This document shows positions 26,739-35,148 of a stretch of 64,000 nt of DNA, in pieces. The position numbers were made by a program, and so were the translations under genes. The stretch is from positions 34,080-98,079 of the forward strand of contig DAIRCS010000003.1 of NCBI GenBank assembly GCA_036796555.1, read 5' to 3'. The stretch is from JAJXWB01 sp036796555. Its GTDB lineage: Bacteria; Pseudomonadota; Alphaproteobacteria; Rhizobiales; Beijerinckiaceae. The notes under the pieces were generated by a model. It was not told the DNA's origin and ran no database searches. It saw only the letters and a program-made list of their open reading frames with translations. The number at the start of each line of letters is the position of its first letter. Positions within the stretch are counted from its first letter, which is position 1.

Positions 26739-27484
26739 AAGCCCGGCTCGGCATGATCACGCCGTCGTCCAATACGGCGCTCGAGCCGTGGACCTGCCGG
26801 ATGCTGGCGGACATGCCCGGCGTCACGGCGCATTTCACGCGCATGCGCGTCACCGAAATCGCGCTCGACGCCGCCGCGCTCGACCAGTTCGATCCCTCGA
26901 ACATGCTGCCGGCGGCCAATCTTCTGGCCGACGCCAAGGTCGACGCCATCGCCTGGAACGGAACGTCCGCGAGCTGGCTCGGCGTTGAACGGGACGAAGC
27001 TTTCTGCGCGGCGGTCCTACGGATGACCGGCGTCAAGGCGACGACCGCGACGCTGGCGTGTATCGAGGCTGCGCGGCGGGCCCAGGCCACGCGCGTCGGG
27101 TTGGCTACGCCCTACACGGACGATGTCCAGCAGCGCATCGGCGCTGTTTGGGCGCGCGCCGGCGTTCCCTGTTTCGCGGAACGCCATCTCGCCTTGCGCG
27201 ACAATTTTTCGTTCGGCGAGGCCTCGCCGGACTCGATCGCCGATATGTGCCGCGCACTCGCCGCCGAAGGATGCGATGCGATCGTCCTGCTCTGCACGAA
27301 TCTTCAGGGCGCGGGCGTAGTCGCGGAGGTCGAGCGCGAGACCGGCGCGCTCGTGATCGATTCCGTCGCGGCGACGCTCTGGCGGAGCATGCAGCTTGCG
27401 AACGTGGACGTGCGGCCGCTGGCGCATTGGGGCCGCCTGTTCGGCGACGGCGCTCTGGCGAAGCACGAGGAGAGTCGAGCGTGA
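26735..27484 (+). CDS. Arylmalonate decarboxylase / maleate isomerase family protein
   Basis: A 249-residue member of the Asp/Glu racemase superfamily close to maleate isomerase and arylmalonate decarboxylase. It starts with KARLGMITPSSNTALEP; the Asn (N13) is typical of maleate isomerases. The first catalytic Cys of isomerases is replaced by Gly in WNGTSAS (G76-T77-S78), as in arylmalonate decarboxylase (G74-T75-S76). Tyr127 and Cys187 (LLCTNLQG) are present. One Cys only suggests decarboxylase-type or single-base chemistry. The start is GTG overlapping the deaminase stop, and the stop overlaps the hydantoinase start. Confidence 0.85.
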   Translation: MKARLGMITPSSNTALEPWTCRMLADMPGVTAHFTRMRVTEIALDAAALDQFDPSNMLPAANLLADAKVDAIAWNGTSASWLGVERDEAFCAAVLRMTGVKATTATLACIEAARRAQATRVGLATPYTDDVQQRIGAVWARAGVPCFAERHLALRDNFSFGEASPDSIADMCRALAAEGCDAIVLLCTNLQGAGVVAEVERETGALVIDSVAATLWRSMQLANVDVRPLAHWGRLFGDGALAKHEESRA

Positions 27485-28890
27485 CGGCATTCGATCTCGC
27501 GATACGCGGCGGCGTGATCGTGACGGCGAGCGACGAGTTTCGCGCCGACATCGGCGTGCGCGACGGCCGTATCGTCGCCATTGCGGACAACATTGAAGGC
27601 GCGGCGCGCGAAATCGACGCGACGGGGCTTCTGGCCTTTCCCGGCGGCATCGACAGTCATGTGCATATTTCCCAGCCGTCCGGGCCGGACGTCGTCATGG
27701 CCGACGATTTCGCCTCGGCCACGCGGGCGGCGGCGGCCGGCGGCAATACGACGATCCTGCCCTTCGCGCTGCAGATCAAGGGAACGTCGTTGCGGTCCTG
27801 CGTGGAGGAATATCGCAAGCTCGCCGAAGGCGAATGCTATATCGACGTCGCCTTTCATCTAATCATTTCCGATCCGACCGAAACTGTGCTCGGACAGGAG
27901 CTGCCGGCGCTGGTGCACGACGGCTTCACGTCGTTCAAGGTTTTCACGACCTACGACGATCTCGTCCTGAACGACAGCGAACTGCTCGACGTGTTCGAAG
28001 TGGCGAGGCGCGAGAAGGCGTTGGTCATGGTCCATTGCGAAGGCTACGACGCGATCCGCCATCTGACGGCGCGGCTGGAGCGCGAGGGCCACATCGCGCC
28101 TTATTATCACGGCGCGTCGCGTCCGCAGGCGGTGGAACGGGAGGCGACGCACCGCGCCATCAGCCACGCCGAGATCATCGGCGTGCCCATCATGATCGTG
28201 CACGTGTCGGGCCGCGAGGCGATGGAGCAGGTGCGCTGGGCGCAGCAGAAAGGCCTGCCGGTCCACGCGGAGACCTGTCCGCAATATATCACGCTGACGG
28301 CCGACGACATGAAAGGCCTCAACATGGACATGAGCGGCGCAAAATATGTCTGCTCGCCGCCGCCGCGCGACAGGGAGAGCCAGCAGGCGATCTGGGAAGG
28401 CATTACGAGCGGCGTGTTCCAGACTTTTTCTTCTGATCACTGCCCTTTCAGATTCGATGACCCTCAAGGCAAGCTGTCGCCCAACGGACGAACGTCTTTC
28501 CGATGGGTGCCGAACGGCATTCCAGGCGTAGAGACCCGACTACCGATCTTCTTCTCGGAAGGCGTATCGAAGGGGCGTATCAGCCGACAGAAATTCGTGG
28601 AACTGACCTCGACCAACCACGCGAAAATCTACGGCCTGTATCCGCGCAAGGGCTCCATCGGCGTCGGATTCGACGCCGACATTGTTCTGTGGGATCCGAA
28701 ACTGACCAAGACAATTCGCCAGGTCAATCTCCATCACGGCTCCGACTACACGCCCTGGGAGGGCTTCGAGGTCGAAGGCTGGCCGGTCCTGACAATCGCG
28801 GGCGGTCGAATCGTCACGCAGAACGGAAAGATCGTCGGCGCAAAAGGCGATGGGCGGATCCTGAAACGCAACACGTCGAGCCTTGTCTGA
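27481..28890 (+). CDS. Dihydropyrimidinase / hydantoinase
   Basis: A 469-residue cyclic amidohydrolase. It has the metal-binding GGIDSHVHIS motif, the carboxylated Lys in FTSFKVFTTY, His in LVMVHCEGYD, His in IMIVHVSG and the Asp in FSSDHCPF. The family usually has MVHAEN at the third position; here it is MVHCEG. The enzyme opens cyclic amides such as dihydropyrimidines or hydantoins to N-carbamoyl acids. The start is GTG, overlapping the preceding stop (GTGA). As the last gene of the plus arm it follows a deaminase and a decarboxylase/isomerase-like enzyme. Confidence 0.92.
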   Translation: MTAFDLAIRGGVIVTASDEFRADIGVRDGRIVAIADNIEGAAREIDATGLLAFPGGIDSHVHISQPSGPDVVMADDFASATRAAAAGGNTTILPFALQIKGTSLRSCVEEYRKLAEGECYIDVAFHLIISDPTETVLGQELPALVHDGFTSFKVFTTYDDLVLNDSELLDVFEVARREKALVMVHCEGYDAIRHLTARLEREGHIAPYYHGASRPQAVEREATHRAISHAEIIGVPIMIVHVSGREAMEQVRWAQQKGLPVHAETCPQYITLTADDMKGLNMDMSGAKYVCSPPPRDRESQQAIWEGITSGVFQTFSSDHCPFRFDDPQGKLSPNGRTSFRWVPNGIPGVETRLPIFFSEGVSKGRISRQKFVELTSTNHAKIYGLYPRKGSIGVGFDADIVLWDPKLTKTIRQVNLHHGSDYTPWEGFEVEGWPVLTIAGGRIVTQNGKIVGAKGDGRILKRNTSSLV

Positions 28891-29005
28891 CGCCGGCTCA
28901 TAGGCGTCACGGATCAAGCGCTCTGGATGGCTTGGTGGGAATTTATGATAAAGCGGCTCCTGCGGAACCGGCTCGATACCGTCGCCGCACGAGCAGCTTG
29001 CGCTG

Positions 29006-30808
29006 CTACGCCGTATTGTCGACGTCCTGCCGGGCTTTCCGTTTCGCGCCGAACCTGAGCAGAGCGGAACGGTCGCGTTCCTCCGCCTGCTTTTTTGATC
29101 GCGCCCGCATCAGATCTTTCCAGCCGACATAGCCGACGAGCCGCGCATCTTCGCGTGAGACGACCGGAAGGTGCGAGACATTGGCGCGCATGAGCTTGTC
29201 GGAGAGCCCCTCCAGATATTCGTCGGGATAAGCCAGAATGAGATTGCCGCCAGCGAGCAGGTCGCCAAGAGGCGTATTGCGATGTTTGCCGGCGCGCCGC
29301 CAGCGCAGGATCGCCGGAGGATCGATGACGCCGAGGACATGCCGGTCCCGATCGATCACCGGAAAGCTCGGGTGCCGCGTATCCGGGGCGGTGAGGAGCG
29401 CGGCGGCGCCATGCAACGTCATCGTCGCAGGCACGCTTTCGACCTCGGTTGTCATCACCTCGCGCACCCTGGTCAGCACGAAAGGGTCCACGCGATATTC
29501 GCGAACGAGGTGATGCCCGCGCCGCGCGACCTTTTCCGTCAGGATCGAGCGCTTCATCGACAGCACGGTGACGGCGTGCGCGGTGGCGCAAGCCGCGATC
29601 AGCGGCGCAAGCACATGGGTGTTGCCGGTCAATTCGACCGCAAAGAAGGTGGCGGTGAGCGGCGCGCGCATGGTGCCGCCCATGGTCGCGGCCATTGCGA
29701 GCAACGACCAAAAGCCGGCGGGCGCCTCGGGCAGGATGCCGGCAAGCGCCGCGCCCATCGCGCCGCCCATGATCAGGAGCGGCGCCAGCACCCCGCCGGA
29801 TGTCCCGGACCCCAAAGCCACCGACCAGATGATAGCCTTCACGGCCAGCAGCGCGAGCGCAGCGGTCGAGACGAGACGACCGTCCAGCATATTGGCGATG
29901 TTGTCATAGCCAACGCCGAGCGCATGGGGCTCGATCAACCCGCCGACGCCGACCACCAGGCCCCCGATCATCGGCCACCACATCCAGTGGATCGGCAGTT
30001 TCTGGAAGGCGTCCTCGCAGGCATAGACCATCTGCGTCAGCAGGCCAGACAGAAGGCCGCCGGCGATGCCGACGACGACCCAGCCGCCCAATCCCGCGAC
30101 CGACGCCTCCATGCTGCCCGCGAACGGGAAAATCGGGCCTGGCAGATGCAGCAAGGTTCGCTCGACCTCGGCGATGACGGCGGCCACCGCAACTGGAATG
30201 AAGCTGCGCGGCGTCCATTCGAACAGCAGCAGCTCGACCGCGAGCATGATGGCGGCGATGGGGGTTCCGAAGACGGTCGTCATGCCGGCCGCCGCGCCCG
30301 CCACCAGCAATGTCTTGCGTTCGTTGTCGCTGACCGGAAGCGCCTGCGCGATCAGCGACCCGATCGCGCCGCCGGTCATGATGATCGGGCCCTCGGCTCC
30401 GAACGGGCCGCCGGAACCGATCGATATCGCCGATGACAGCGGCTTCAGGATCGCGACCTTGGCGTCGAGCCTGGAGCGGCCGAGCAGGATCGCCTCGATG
30501 GCTTCGGGAATGCCGTGGCCGCGAATCTTCTCGCTGCCGAAGCGCGCCATCAGGCCAATGATCAGCGCGCCGATCACCGGGACGACGACCGAGGCATAGC
30601 CGAGCGGCGTGTTTTCGAGCTTCAGCTCCGCCAACGTGAACTGACCGAAATAGGCGATGTTGGTGACCAACCGGATGAGGTTGAGAAGGACGATGCCGGC
30701 GAACAACCCGCCGGTCGCCACCACGACCGCCACCGCGGCGATGAACAGCACGCGCGCATCCGTGGTGAAGTCGCGAAGTTCGCCGTTTCCGGCTTGAGCA
30801 GATTTCAT
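29006..30808 (-). CDS. ClC-type chloride channel/antiporter with C-terminal CBS pair
   Basis: A 600-residue protein. The membrane part (residues about 20-430) carries ClC motifs: GHGIPEAIEA (usual GSGIPE, with His for Ser), GAEGPIIMTGG (gating Glu kept) and GTSGGVLAPLL (GxFxP region). Two CBS domains follow at about residues 455-575 (VREVMTTEVESVPA and LIL-AYPDEYLEGLSDKL). The start at 30808 was chosen for the family N-terminus; the ribosome site is weak and an upstream extension looks non-coding. It is divergent from a MarR gene with a palindrome between. It would move chloride or another anion, coupled or not to protons. Confidence 0.88.
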   Translation of the reverse strand: MKSAQAGNGELRDFTTDARVLFIAAVAVVVATGGLFAGIVLLNLIRLVTNIAYFGQFTLAELKLENTPLGYASVVVPVIGALIIGLMARFGSEKIRGHGIPEAIEAILLGRSRLDAKVAILKPLSSAISIGSGGPFGAEGPIIMTGGAIGSLIAQALPVSDNERKTLLVAGAAAGMTTVFGTPIAAIMLAVELLLFEWTPRSFIPVAVAAVIAEVERTLLHLPGPIFPFAGSMEASVAGLGGWVVVGIAGGLLSGLLTQMVYACEDAFQKLPIHWMWWPMIGGLVVGVGGLIEPHALGVGYDNIANMLDGRLVSTAALALLAVKAIIWSVALGSGTSGGVLAPLLIMGGAMGAALAGILPEAPAGFWSLLAMAATMGGTMRAPLTATFFAVELTGNTHVLAPLIAACATAHAVTVLSMKRSILTEKVARRGHHLVREYRVDPFVLTRVREVMTTEVESVPATMTLHGAAALLTAPDTRHPSFPVIDRDRHVLGVIDPPAILRWRRAGKHRNTPLGDLLAGGNLILAYPDEYLEGLSDKLMRANVSHLPVVSREDARLVGYVGWKDLMRARSKKQAEERDRSALLRFGAKRKARQDVDNTA

Positions 30809-30864
30809 CGGTGGCGAGGTCCGGCTTTTGGGAGGGCGAGCATGCCGTCTAATTCGCCGCAGAC

Positions 30865-30881
30865 ATATCGTATCACGATAT
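30865..30881. promoter_or_regulatory. Candidate MarR operator between clc and marR
   Basis: ATATCGT-ATC-ACGATAT is a perfect inverted repeat with seven-base arms, 57 bp upstream of the ClC start and 103 bp upstream of the marR start. It sits in the most AT-rich part of the 175 bp between the divergent genes. Size and symmetry fit a MarR dimer. Confidence 0.55.
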
Positions 30882-30983
30882 AATATTTCAAGACGATTTT
30901 CAGCCGAGGCTTCGCGCCGCCCGAACAGCTGGAGCGTCGATCGGGGCGTTGAGCTTTTTCGGAAAAGGACCGTAAGCTGAATC

Positions 30984-31415
30984 ATGACGTCTGCTCGAAA
31001 GCCACGCCTCGCTGTCAGCCTGGCCGACTACCAGCGGCTATCGGAGTTCCGGTACCTGATCCGCCGCTTTCTGGAATTCAGCCAGCTTCGAGCGAATGAA
31101 GCCGGCCTCACGCCCCGCCAGCATCAAGCGCTGCTGGCGATCAAAGGGTATCCGGACGGCCGCCCGGTGACGGTCGGCGATCTGGCCGAACGGCTGCGTA
31201 TCCGCCATCACAGCGCGGTCGAATTGGTGAACCGACTTTGCGAGGCAGGGTTGGTCACAAGGGATCAGGACAAGGCCGACCATCGCCGTGTGCTGATCCA
31301 GCTTACCCCGTTCGCCGACGACCGCCTCGCCGAATTATCGGCCGCTCACCTCGACGAGCTTTCGCGAATCGAGCCGATGCTCCGGCGTCTGCTTTTTCGA
31401 CAGGAGGCGACGTAA
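30984..31415 (+). CDS. MarR family transcriptional regulator
   Basis: A 143-residue winged-helix regulator. The HTH region runs TPRQHQALLAIKGYPDG, TVGDLAERLRIRHHSAVELVNRL and the wing VTRDQDKADHRRVLIQLTP, with the DHRR typical of MarR wings. No cysteine fits an OhrR-type redox sensor: the only Cys is in the helix after the HTH (NRLCEAG). It is divergent from the ClC channel gene, so anion or acid stress control is a reasonable guess. Confidence 0.9.
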   Translation: MTSARKPRLAVSLADYQRLSEFRYLIRRFLEFSQLRANEAGLTPRQHQALLAIKGYPDGRPVTVGDLAERLRIRHHSAVELVNRLCEAGLVTRDQDKADHRRVLIQLTPFADDRLAELSAAHLDELSRIEPMLRRLLFRQEAT

Positions 31416-31585
31416 CCGCGTCGCGAGGATCGAAAGCAGCGCAGCAGTCGTGCGGGCCCGTTGGCCGTAGCGATCTTCATCGCATGTTCCACGAAGTTGC
31501 GCGGACACGGTCCCATCGCCTTCTCTTTGGGACACGGCTTCCGCTTATCCGGTCGAAGGTCCCGTTTGAAAGTGAAGTCCAGTTC

Positions 31586-32965
31586 CTAAAACAAACCCAA
31601 CGCCCGCGCTCCCAAGGCGAAACAGCCGATGGCGATCAGAAGCGTCAGGATATGGAAACGCGACTCGAGCGGCATCGGCTTATTGCCGGCGATCGAGGCG
31701 GAAGCCGGATTCTCGGGATCGTAGCTGACGGTCACCTCTCGACCCACCGGCCATGACAAAAGCTGCGCCTTTGCCGCCTCGAAAGTGTTCTGGTCCAAGG
31801 TCTCGTCGGGGATCGCCCTCCTGATCGCGTAGCGCAGTCCGCTTACCTTGTAGGCGACCTCGATGGTCGGCTGATAGACGAGTTGGGAAAACCTGCCCCC
31901 GGAATCCCGGTTGCTTCCCAGTGAGATTGTCTCGACCTCGGAAACGACCACCTTTCCCGCGGTTTCCGAGGCGTCAGTGCGCGCCGAGACCTGGCGGACC
32001 AGGTTCCAAACGAAAAGCAGAAGCAGAAACAGCCCGATGCCGAAGGCAAGCACGGCATGCGGCGCGTCGGCGTCGGGAAAACACTGCGCGATCTGGTGTG
32101 TGACGAACTGCGGGCCATAGTAGAGGACAAGCCCGGCGCCGCCGATCATCGCGGCGAATTTGGCGCCGTCGAGCAGGATGCCCTTGTTGGCATAGGGATC
32201 GAGCAGGCAGTCGATGGGATTTTTCGGATTGTAGGCGACCTGCACCACGGCGCCGACCGGATATTTCGCCACCAGCGCTCCGACATCGACGCCGGCATAT
32301 TCCGTATTCAGGCCGATGCGCGTGCCGACGTAATGGCGTCCCGCGACCGTGAACCGGTATTCGACGGCCGGGATATTGTCGAGCCGCGCGCGCTCGTACC
32401 GGAATTTACGCACCCGCGCCTGCAGGTCCGATTTGGTAATCACGCCGGCGGCGGTCGGCCAGCGGCGAACCTGGACTTCGCGCAGCGCCTTGACGCCGAT
32501 CAGGATGAGAAGCGCGATAGCGAGGCAGGCGACGAGCAGAGAACCCGATTGCAGGAAATAGAGCTGCCCTATTCCCACTCCGATGAAGCCGCCAGCCCAG
32601 GTCATCGTCGACATCGAGAAAGTCTCTGCGCCGGTCAGCGCCCTGTCCGTGGCGCGCGCGCCGGCCGCTGTCCATTGCTCTCGCCAGAGAAGGCCGCCCC
32701 TGAGGAAATCGCCCAGGATGGACTTCGCCTGATCGGGCGTGATGGGCTCGTCCGCGACGTGCCGCAGGCCCTGCTCCTGATTGCCGTTGGCAAGCTGCAG
32801 CATGTCGCTGGAGCCGATGTCGGACGGCGTGACTTCGAGATAGAAGCCGTCTGGCCGCGTCAGATTGAGATACCAGCTCTTTTGGCCGTCGCGGCCGTCG
32901 ATGCCCCTTGCGACATCGTTCGCAGTTGGCGCAGCGACGATCTCGCCGTTGATGTCCAGCTTCAT
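31586..32965 (-). CDS. Membrane protein with two DUF3592-like domains
   Basis: A 459-residue protein. Two similar units are visible: one at about residues 165-260 (WPTAAGVITKSDL..., then YPVGAVVQVAYNPKNPIDCLL) and one at about residues 330-435 (GKVVVSEVETIS..., then WPVGREVTVSYDPENPASASI). Each is a DUF3592-type beta module followed by a membrane helix; other helices lie at about 120-160, 270-290 and 300-325. The N-terminal 100 residues are soluble and unlike anything I know. Function is unknown. GGGGCGGGG precedes the ATG. Confidence 0.8.
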   Translation of the reverse strand: MKLDINGEIVAAPTANDVARGIDGRDGQKSWYLNLTRPDGFYLEVTPSDIGSSDMLQLANGNQEQGLRHVADEPITPDQAKSILGDFLRGGLLWREQWTAAGARATDRALTGAETFSMSTMTWAGGFIGVGIGQLYFLQSGSLLVACLAIALLILIGVKALREVQVRRWPTAAGVITKSDLQARVRKFRYERARLDNIPAVEYRFTVAGRHYVGTRIGLNTEYAGVDVGALVAKYPVGAVVQVAYNPKNPIDCLLDPYANKGILLDGAKFAAMIGGAGLVLYYGPQFVTHQIAQCFPDADAPHAVLAFGIGLFLLLLFVWNLVRQVSARTDASETAGKVVVSEVETISLGSNRDSGGRFSQLVYQPTIEVAYKVSGLRYAIRRAIPDETLDQNTFEAAKAQLLSWPVGREVTVSYDPENPASASIAGNKPMPLESRFHILTLLIAIGCFALGARALGLF

Positions 32966-33053
32966 GCCCCGCCCCCGTCAAGCAGAACCACCGAGAATAC
33001 GGGAGAATAACGGCAAGTCTTCGCACCATACAAAGAGTGTGCGCTTTCTTCTT

Positions 33054-33176
33054 CTATACGTTGTTCTTGAGCGCCTGGCGGTCGATCGACTGAACGCCGA
33101 ACGCCATCTGCGGCTGCTGATCGATGAAGATGAGCTGGCTGTTCTGAGGGGTCAGCACTTCAAGATACCCGGACAT
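33054..33176 (-). pseudogene. Truncated isochorismatase-family hydrolase (40 residues left)
   Basis: A 40-codon frame with a good ribosome site (CGGAG six bases before ATG) encodes the first part of an isochorismatase-type hydrolase. It contains the LTPQNSQLIFIDQQPQMAFG segment, with the catalytic Asp in FID, then VQSIDRQALKNNV and a stop. Full-length homologues of this YcaC-like group run to about 200 residues and continue from this very point into the next helix. Nothing matching follows downstream, so the rest has been deleted. Pirin genes are often next to such hydrolases; the pirin gene lies 68 bp upstream on the same strand. Confidence 0.75.
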
Positions 33177-33244
33177 GATCGGCTCCGTTGCTGGTGTTGA
33201 CGGGGAATTCCACGGAGCGACGCCAGTTCCGCGTCGCGTGGGTT

Positions 33245-33949
33245 TCAGGCGCCCATGTCGAAGAGAAGGACCTCGGCGTCGTCGGCCCCTTTGAGACGGA
33301 GCGGGCCGGAAGCGGAGACGGCTACGCCGTCGCCTTCCTTCAACGTTTCGCCATTGAGCGTGACGGAGCCGCGCGCCACCTGCACCCAGGCTCCCCGCCC
33401 CGCCGCGATCTCGTGTGCGACCTCGTCTCCACGAGCAAGCAGAGCGGCGTAGAGATCGACGTCCTGATGAATGGTGATCGAGCCGTCGCGGCCGTCGCGC
33501 GAGCCGACGAGCCGCAACCGTCCGCGTTTCTCGGCGTCGGAGAACGTCTTCTGCTCATAGCTCGGCGGCAGGCCCCGCTTCTCGGGGATGACCCAGATCT
33601 GAAGGAAATGGACGGGTTCGCTTTTCGAGGCGTTGAATTCGGAATGGCGGACGCCGGTTCCAGCCGACATGCGCTGAACGTCGCCGGGACGGATGACGGA
33701 GCCGGTGCCCAGACTGTCCTTGTGCTCGAGTGCGCCCTCCAGAACGTAGGAGATGATCTCCATGTCGCTGTGCGGATGGGTCGGAAACCCGCCCGCCGGC
33801 GCGACGCGATCGTCGTTGATGACCCGCAGCGGGCCAAATCCCATATGGTTGGGATCGTAGTAATGGCCGAACGAGAAGCTGTGCTTGCTGTCGAGCCAGC
33901 CGAAATTGGCCTGGCCACGTTCCTCGGCTTTCCGGATGGTCAGTGTCAT
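33245..33949 (-). CDS. Pirin family protein
   Basis: A 234-residue bicupin. The metal-binding residues of pirins are present: FPTHPHSDME (His, His) and TGVRHSEFN (His, Glu), within the typical NDDRVAPAGGFPTHPH and SVIRPGDVQRMSAGTGV blocks. Some pirins oxidise quercetin-like flavonoids, others act as redox-sensitive regulators; the sequence does not decide. The ATG at 33949 has GGGAG seven bases upstream. It is divergent from a LysR gene and was probably once co-transcribed with the truncated hydrolase downstream. Confidence 0.93.
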   Translation of the reverse strand: MTLTIRKAEERGQANFGWLDSKHSFSFGHYYDPNHMGFGPLRVINDDRVAPAGGFPTHPHSDMEIISYVLEGALEHKDSLGTGSVIRPGDVQRMSAGTGVRHSEFNASKSEPVHFLQIWVIPEKRGLPPSYEQKTFSDAEKRGRLRLVGSRDGRDGSITIHQDVDLYAALLARGDEVAHEIAAGRGAWVQVARGSVTLNGETLKEGDGVAVSASGPLRLKGADDAEVLLFDMGA

Positions 33950-33995
33950 GTCCGATCTCCCTTGCGAGATGCGCATTCGATGTCTGCAAGGAAGC

Positions 33996-34008
33996 TAGAC
34001 TTGGTCTA
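33996..34008. promoter_or_regulatory. Candidate operator between pirin and LysR genes
   Basis: TAGAC-TTG-GTCTA is an inverted repeat with five-base arms, 46 bp upstream of the pirin start and 60 bp upstream of the LysR start. It fits the short interrupted dyads bound by LysR proteins, though the arms are short enough to arise by chance. Confidence 0.35.
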
Positions 34009-34068
34009 ATTTGCGGGCAATATACTCAATTTTAGGCAATCTGCATCCAAAACGGATACAATCATTCG

Positions 34069-34974
34069 ATGGACAAGCTCGAAGCCATGAACGCATTCGT
34101 GAAAGTGGTCGCCCTCGCCAGCTATGCCGAGGCCGGTCGCACGCTCGGGATCACCCGCTCGGCGGTCAGCAAGGCGGTGATGGAGCTCGAGCAACTTCTC
34201 GGCGCGCGGCTGCTCGATCGCACGACGCGGCGCGTCAGCGCGACCGAGGCCGGCCTTGCGTATTATGAGCAGTGCATCGACATACTGGCGCGCGTCGAGG
34301 AGACCGAGATGCAGATCTCGCGCCTTCATGACGAGCCGCGGGGCGTCCTCAGGATCAATGCGCCGATGTCGTTCGGCGCGCTCTATCTCGGCCCTGCCAT
34401 CGCCGATTTCATGGCGAGTTATCCCGATCTCAAGATCGAGCTGATGCTCAACGATCGATTCATCGACCCCATCGAGGAAGGCGTCGACGTGACGGTGCGG
34501 ATCGGCATCCTTCGGGATTCGAGCCTGATTGCGCGCAAGCTTGCGCCGGCCCGGCGCGTTCTCGTCGCTGCGCCGCAATATTTGAAAAAGTTCGGCGCGC
34601 CGGCGACCCCGGATGATCTGATGCGGCATCGCTGCCTCAGCTATGGCCACACGACGACCCTGCAGCGCTGGCAATTGACGCATGGAGGACAGATCCATTA
34701 CGCCGCCCTCAACTCGACGCTCTGCACCAACAACGGCGACGTGCTGCGCGCGGCGGCGCTCAAGGGACAGGGTATCGCCCTTTTGCCGACGTTCCTGGTG
34801 GGGTCCGACATCAACGCGCGCCGGCTCAAATGCGTGCTTGGCGACTACCCGCCGACGGAGCTCGGCATTTACGCGCTGTATGCGCCGAACCGCTATCTCG
34901 CCGCCAAGACCCGGCTGTTCATCGATTTTCTCGTCGACCGCTTTGGCGACGAACCACGCTGGGATAATTTCTGA
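34069..34974 (+). CDS. LysR family transcriptional regulator
   Basis: A 301-residue LysR-type regulator. The HTH region covers residues 1-60: MNAFVKVVALASYAEAGRTL, then ITRSAVSKAVMELEQLLGARLL and RTTRRVSATEAG. The effector domain begins near residue 90 (GVLRINAPMSFGALYLGPAI) and belongs to the CrgA-like subgroup common next to pirin and quinone-related genes. It is divergent from the pirin gene and is its likely regulator. Confidence 0.93.
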   Translation: MDKLEAMNAFVKVVALASYAEAGRTLGITRSAVSKAVMELEQLLGARLLDRTTRRVSATEAGLAYYEQCIDILARVEETEMQISRLHDEPRGVLRINAPMSFGALYLGPAIADFMASYPDLKIELMLNDRFIDPIEEGVDVTVRIGILRDSSLIARKLAPARRVLVAAPQYLKKFGAPATPDDLMRHRCLSYGHTTTLQRWQLTHGGQIHYAALNSTLCTNNGDVLRAAALKGQGIALLPTFLVGSDINARRLKCVLGDYPPTELGIYALYAPNRYLAAKTRLFIDFLVDRFGDEPRWDNF

Positions 34975-35148
34975 GGAGCCGCACACGCGCGCCGCCATGA
35001 TATTCGTCGTGGCGGACGGCGCGCGCCCACGGCGCAAGCCGGCGTCCTGCCGTGGAACGACAATTTCACCGCAGCGACGGCATTTGGAGTCGGCGCCTAT
35101 CAGCTCATCTTGCGCGGCTGCTGGCGCGAAAGCGGCGCGACGGCTTCC

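Noticed and set aside
26735..27484. Calling this gene a true maleate isomerase of nicotinate degradation
   Set aside because: The first catalytic Cys is Gly, and no other nicotinate pathway gene is present in the window.
34979..35148. A possible gene remnant between the LysR gene and maiA
   Set aside because: Short stretches look protein-like in two different frames but there is no start, family or continuous frame.
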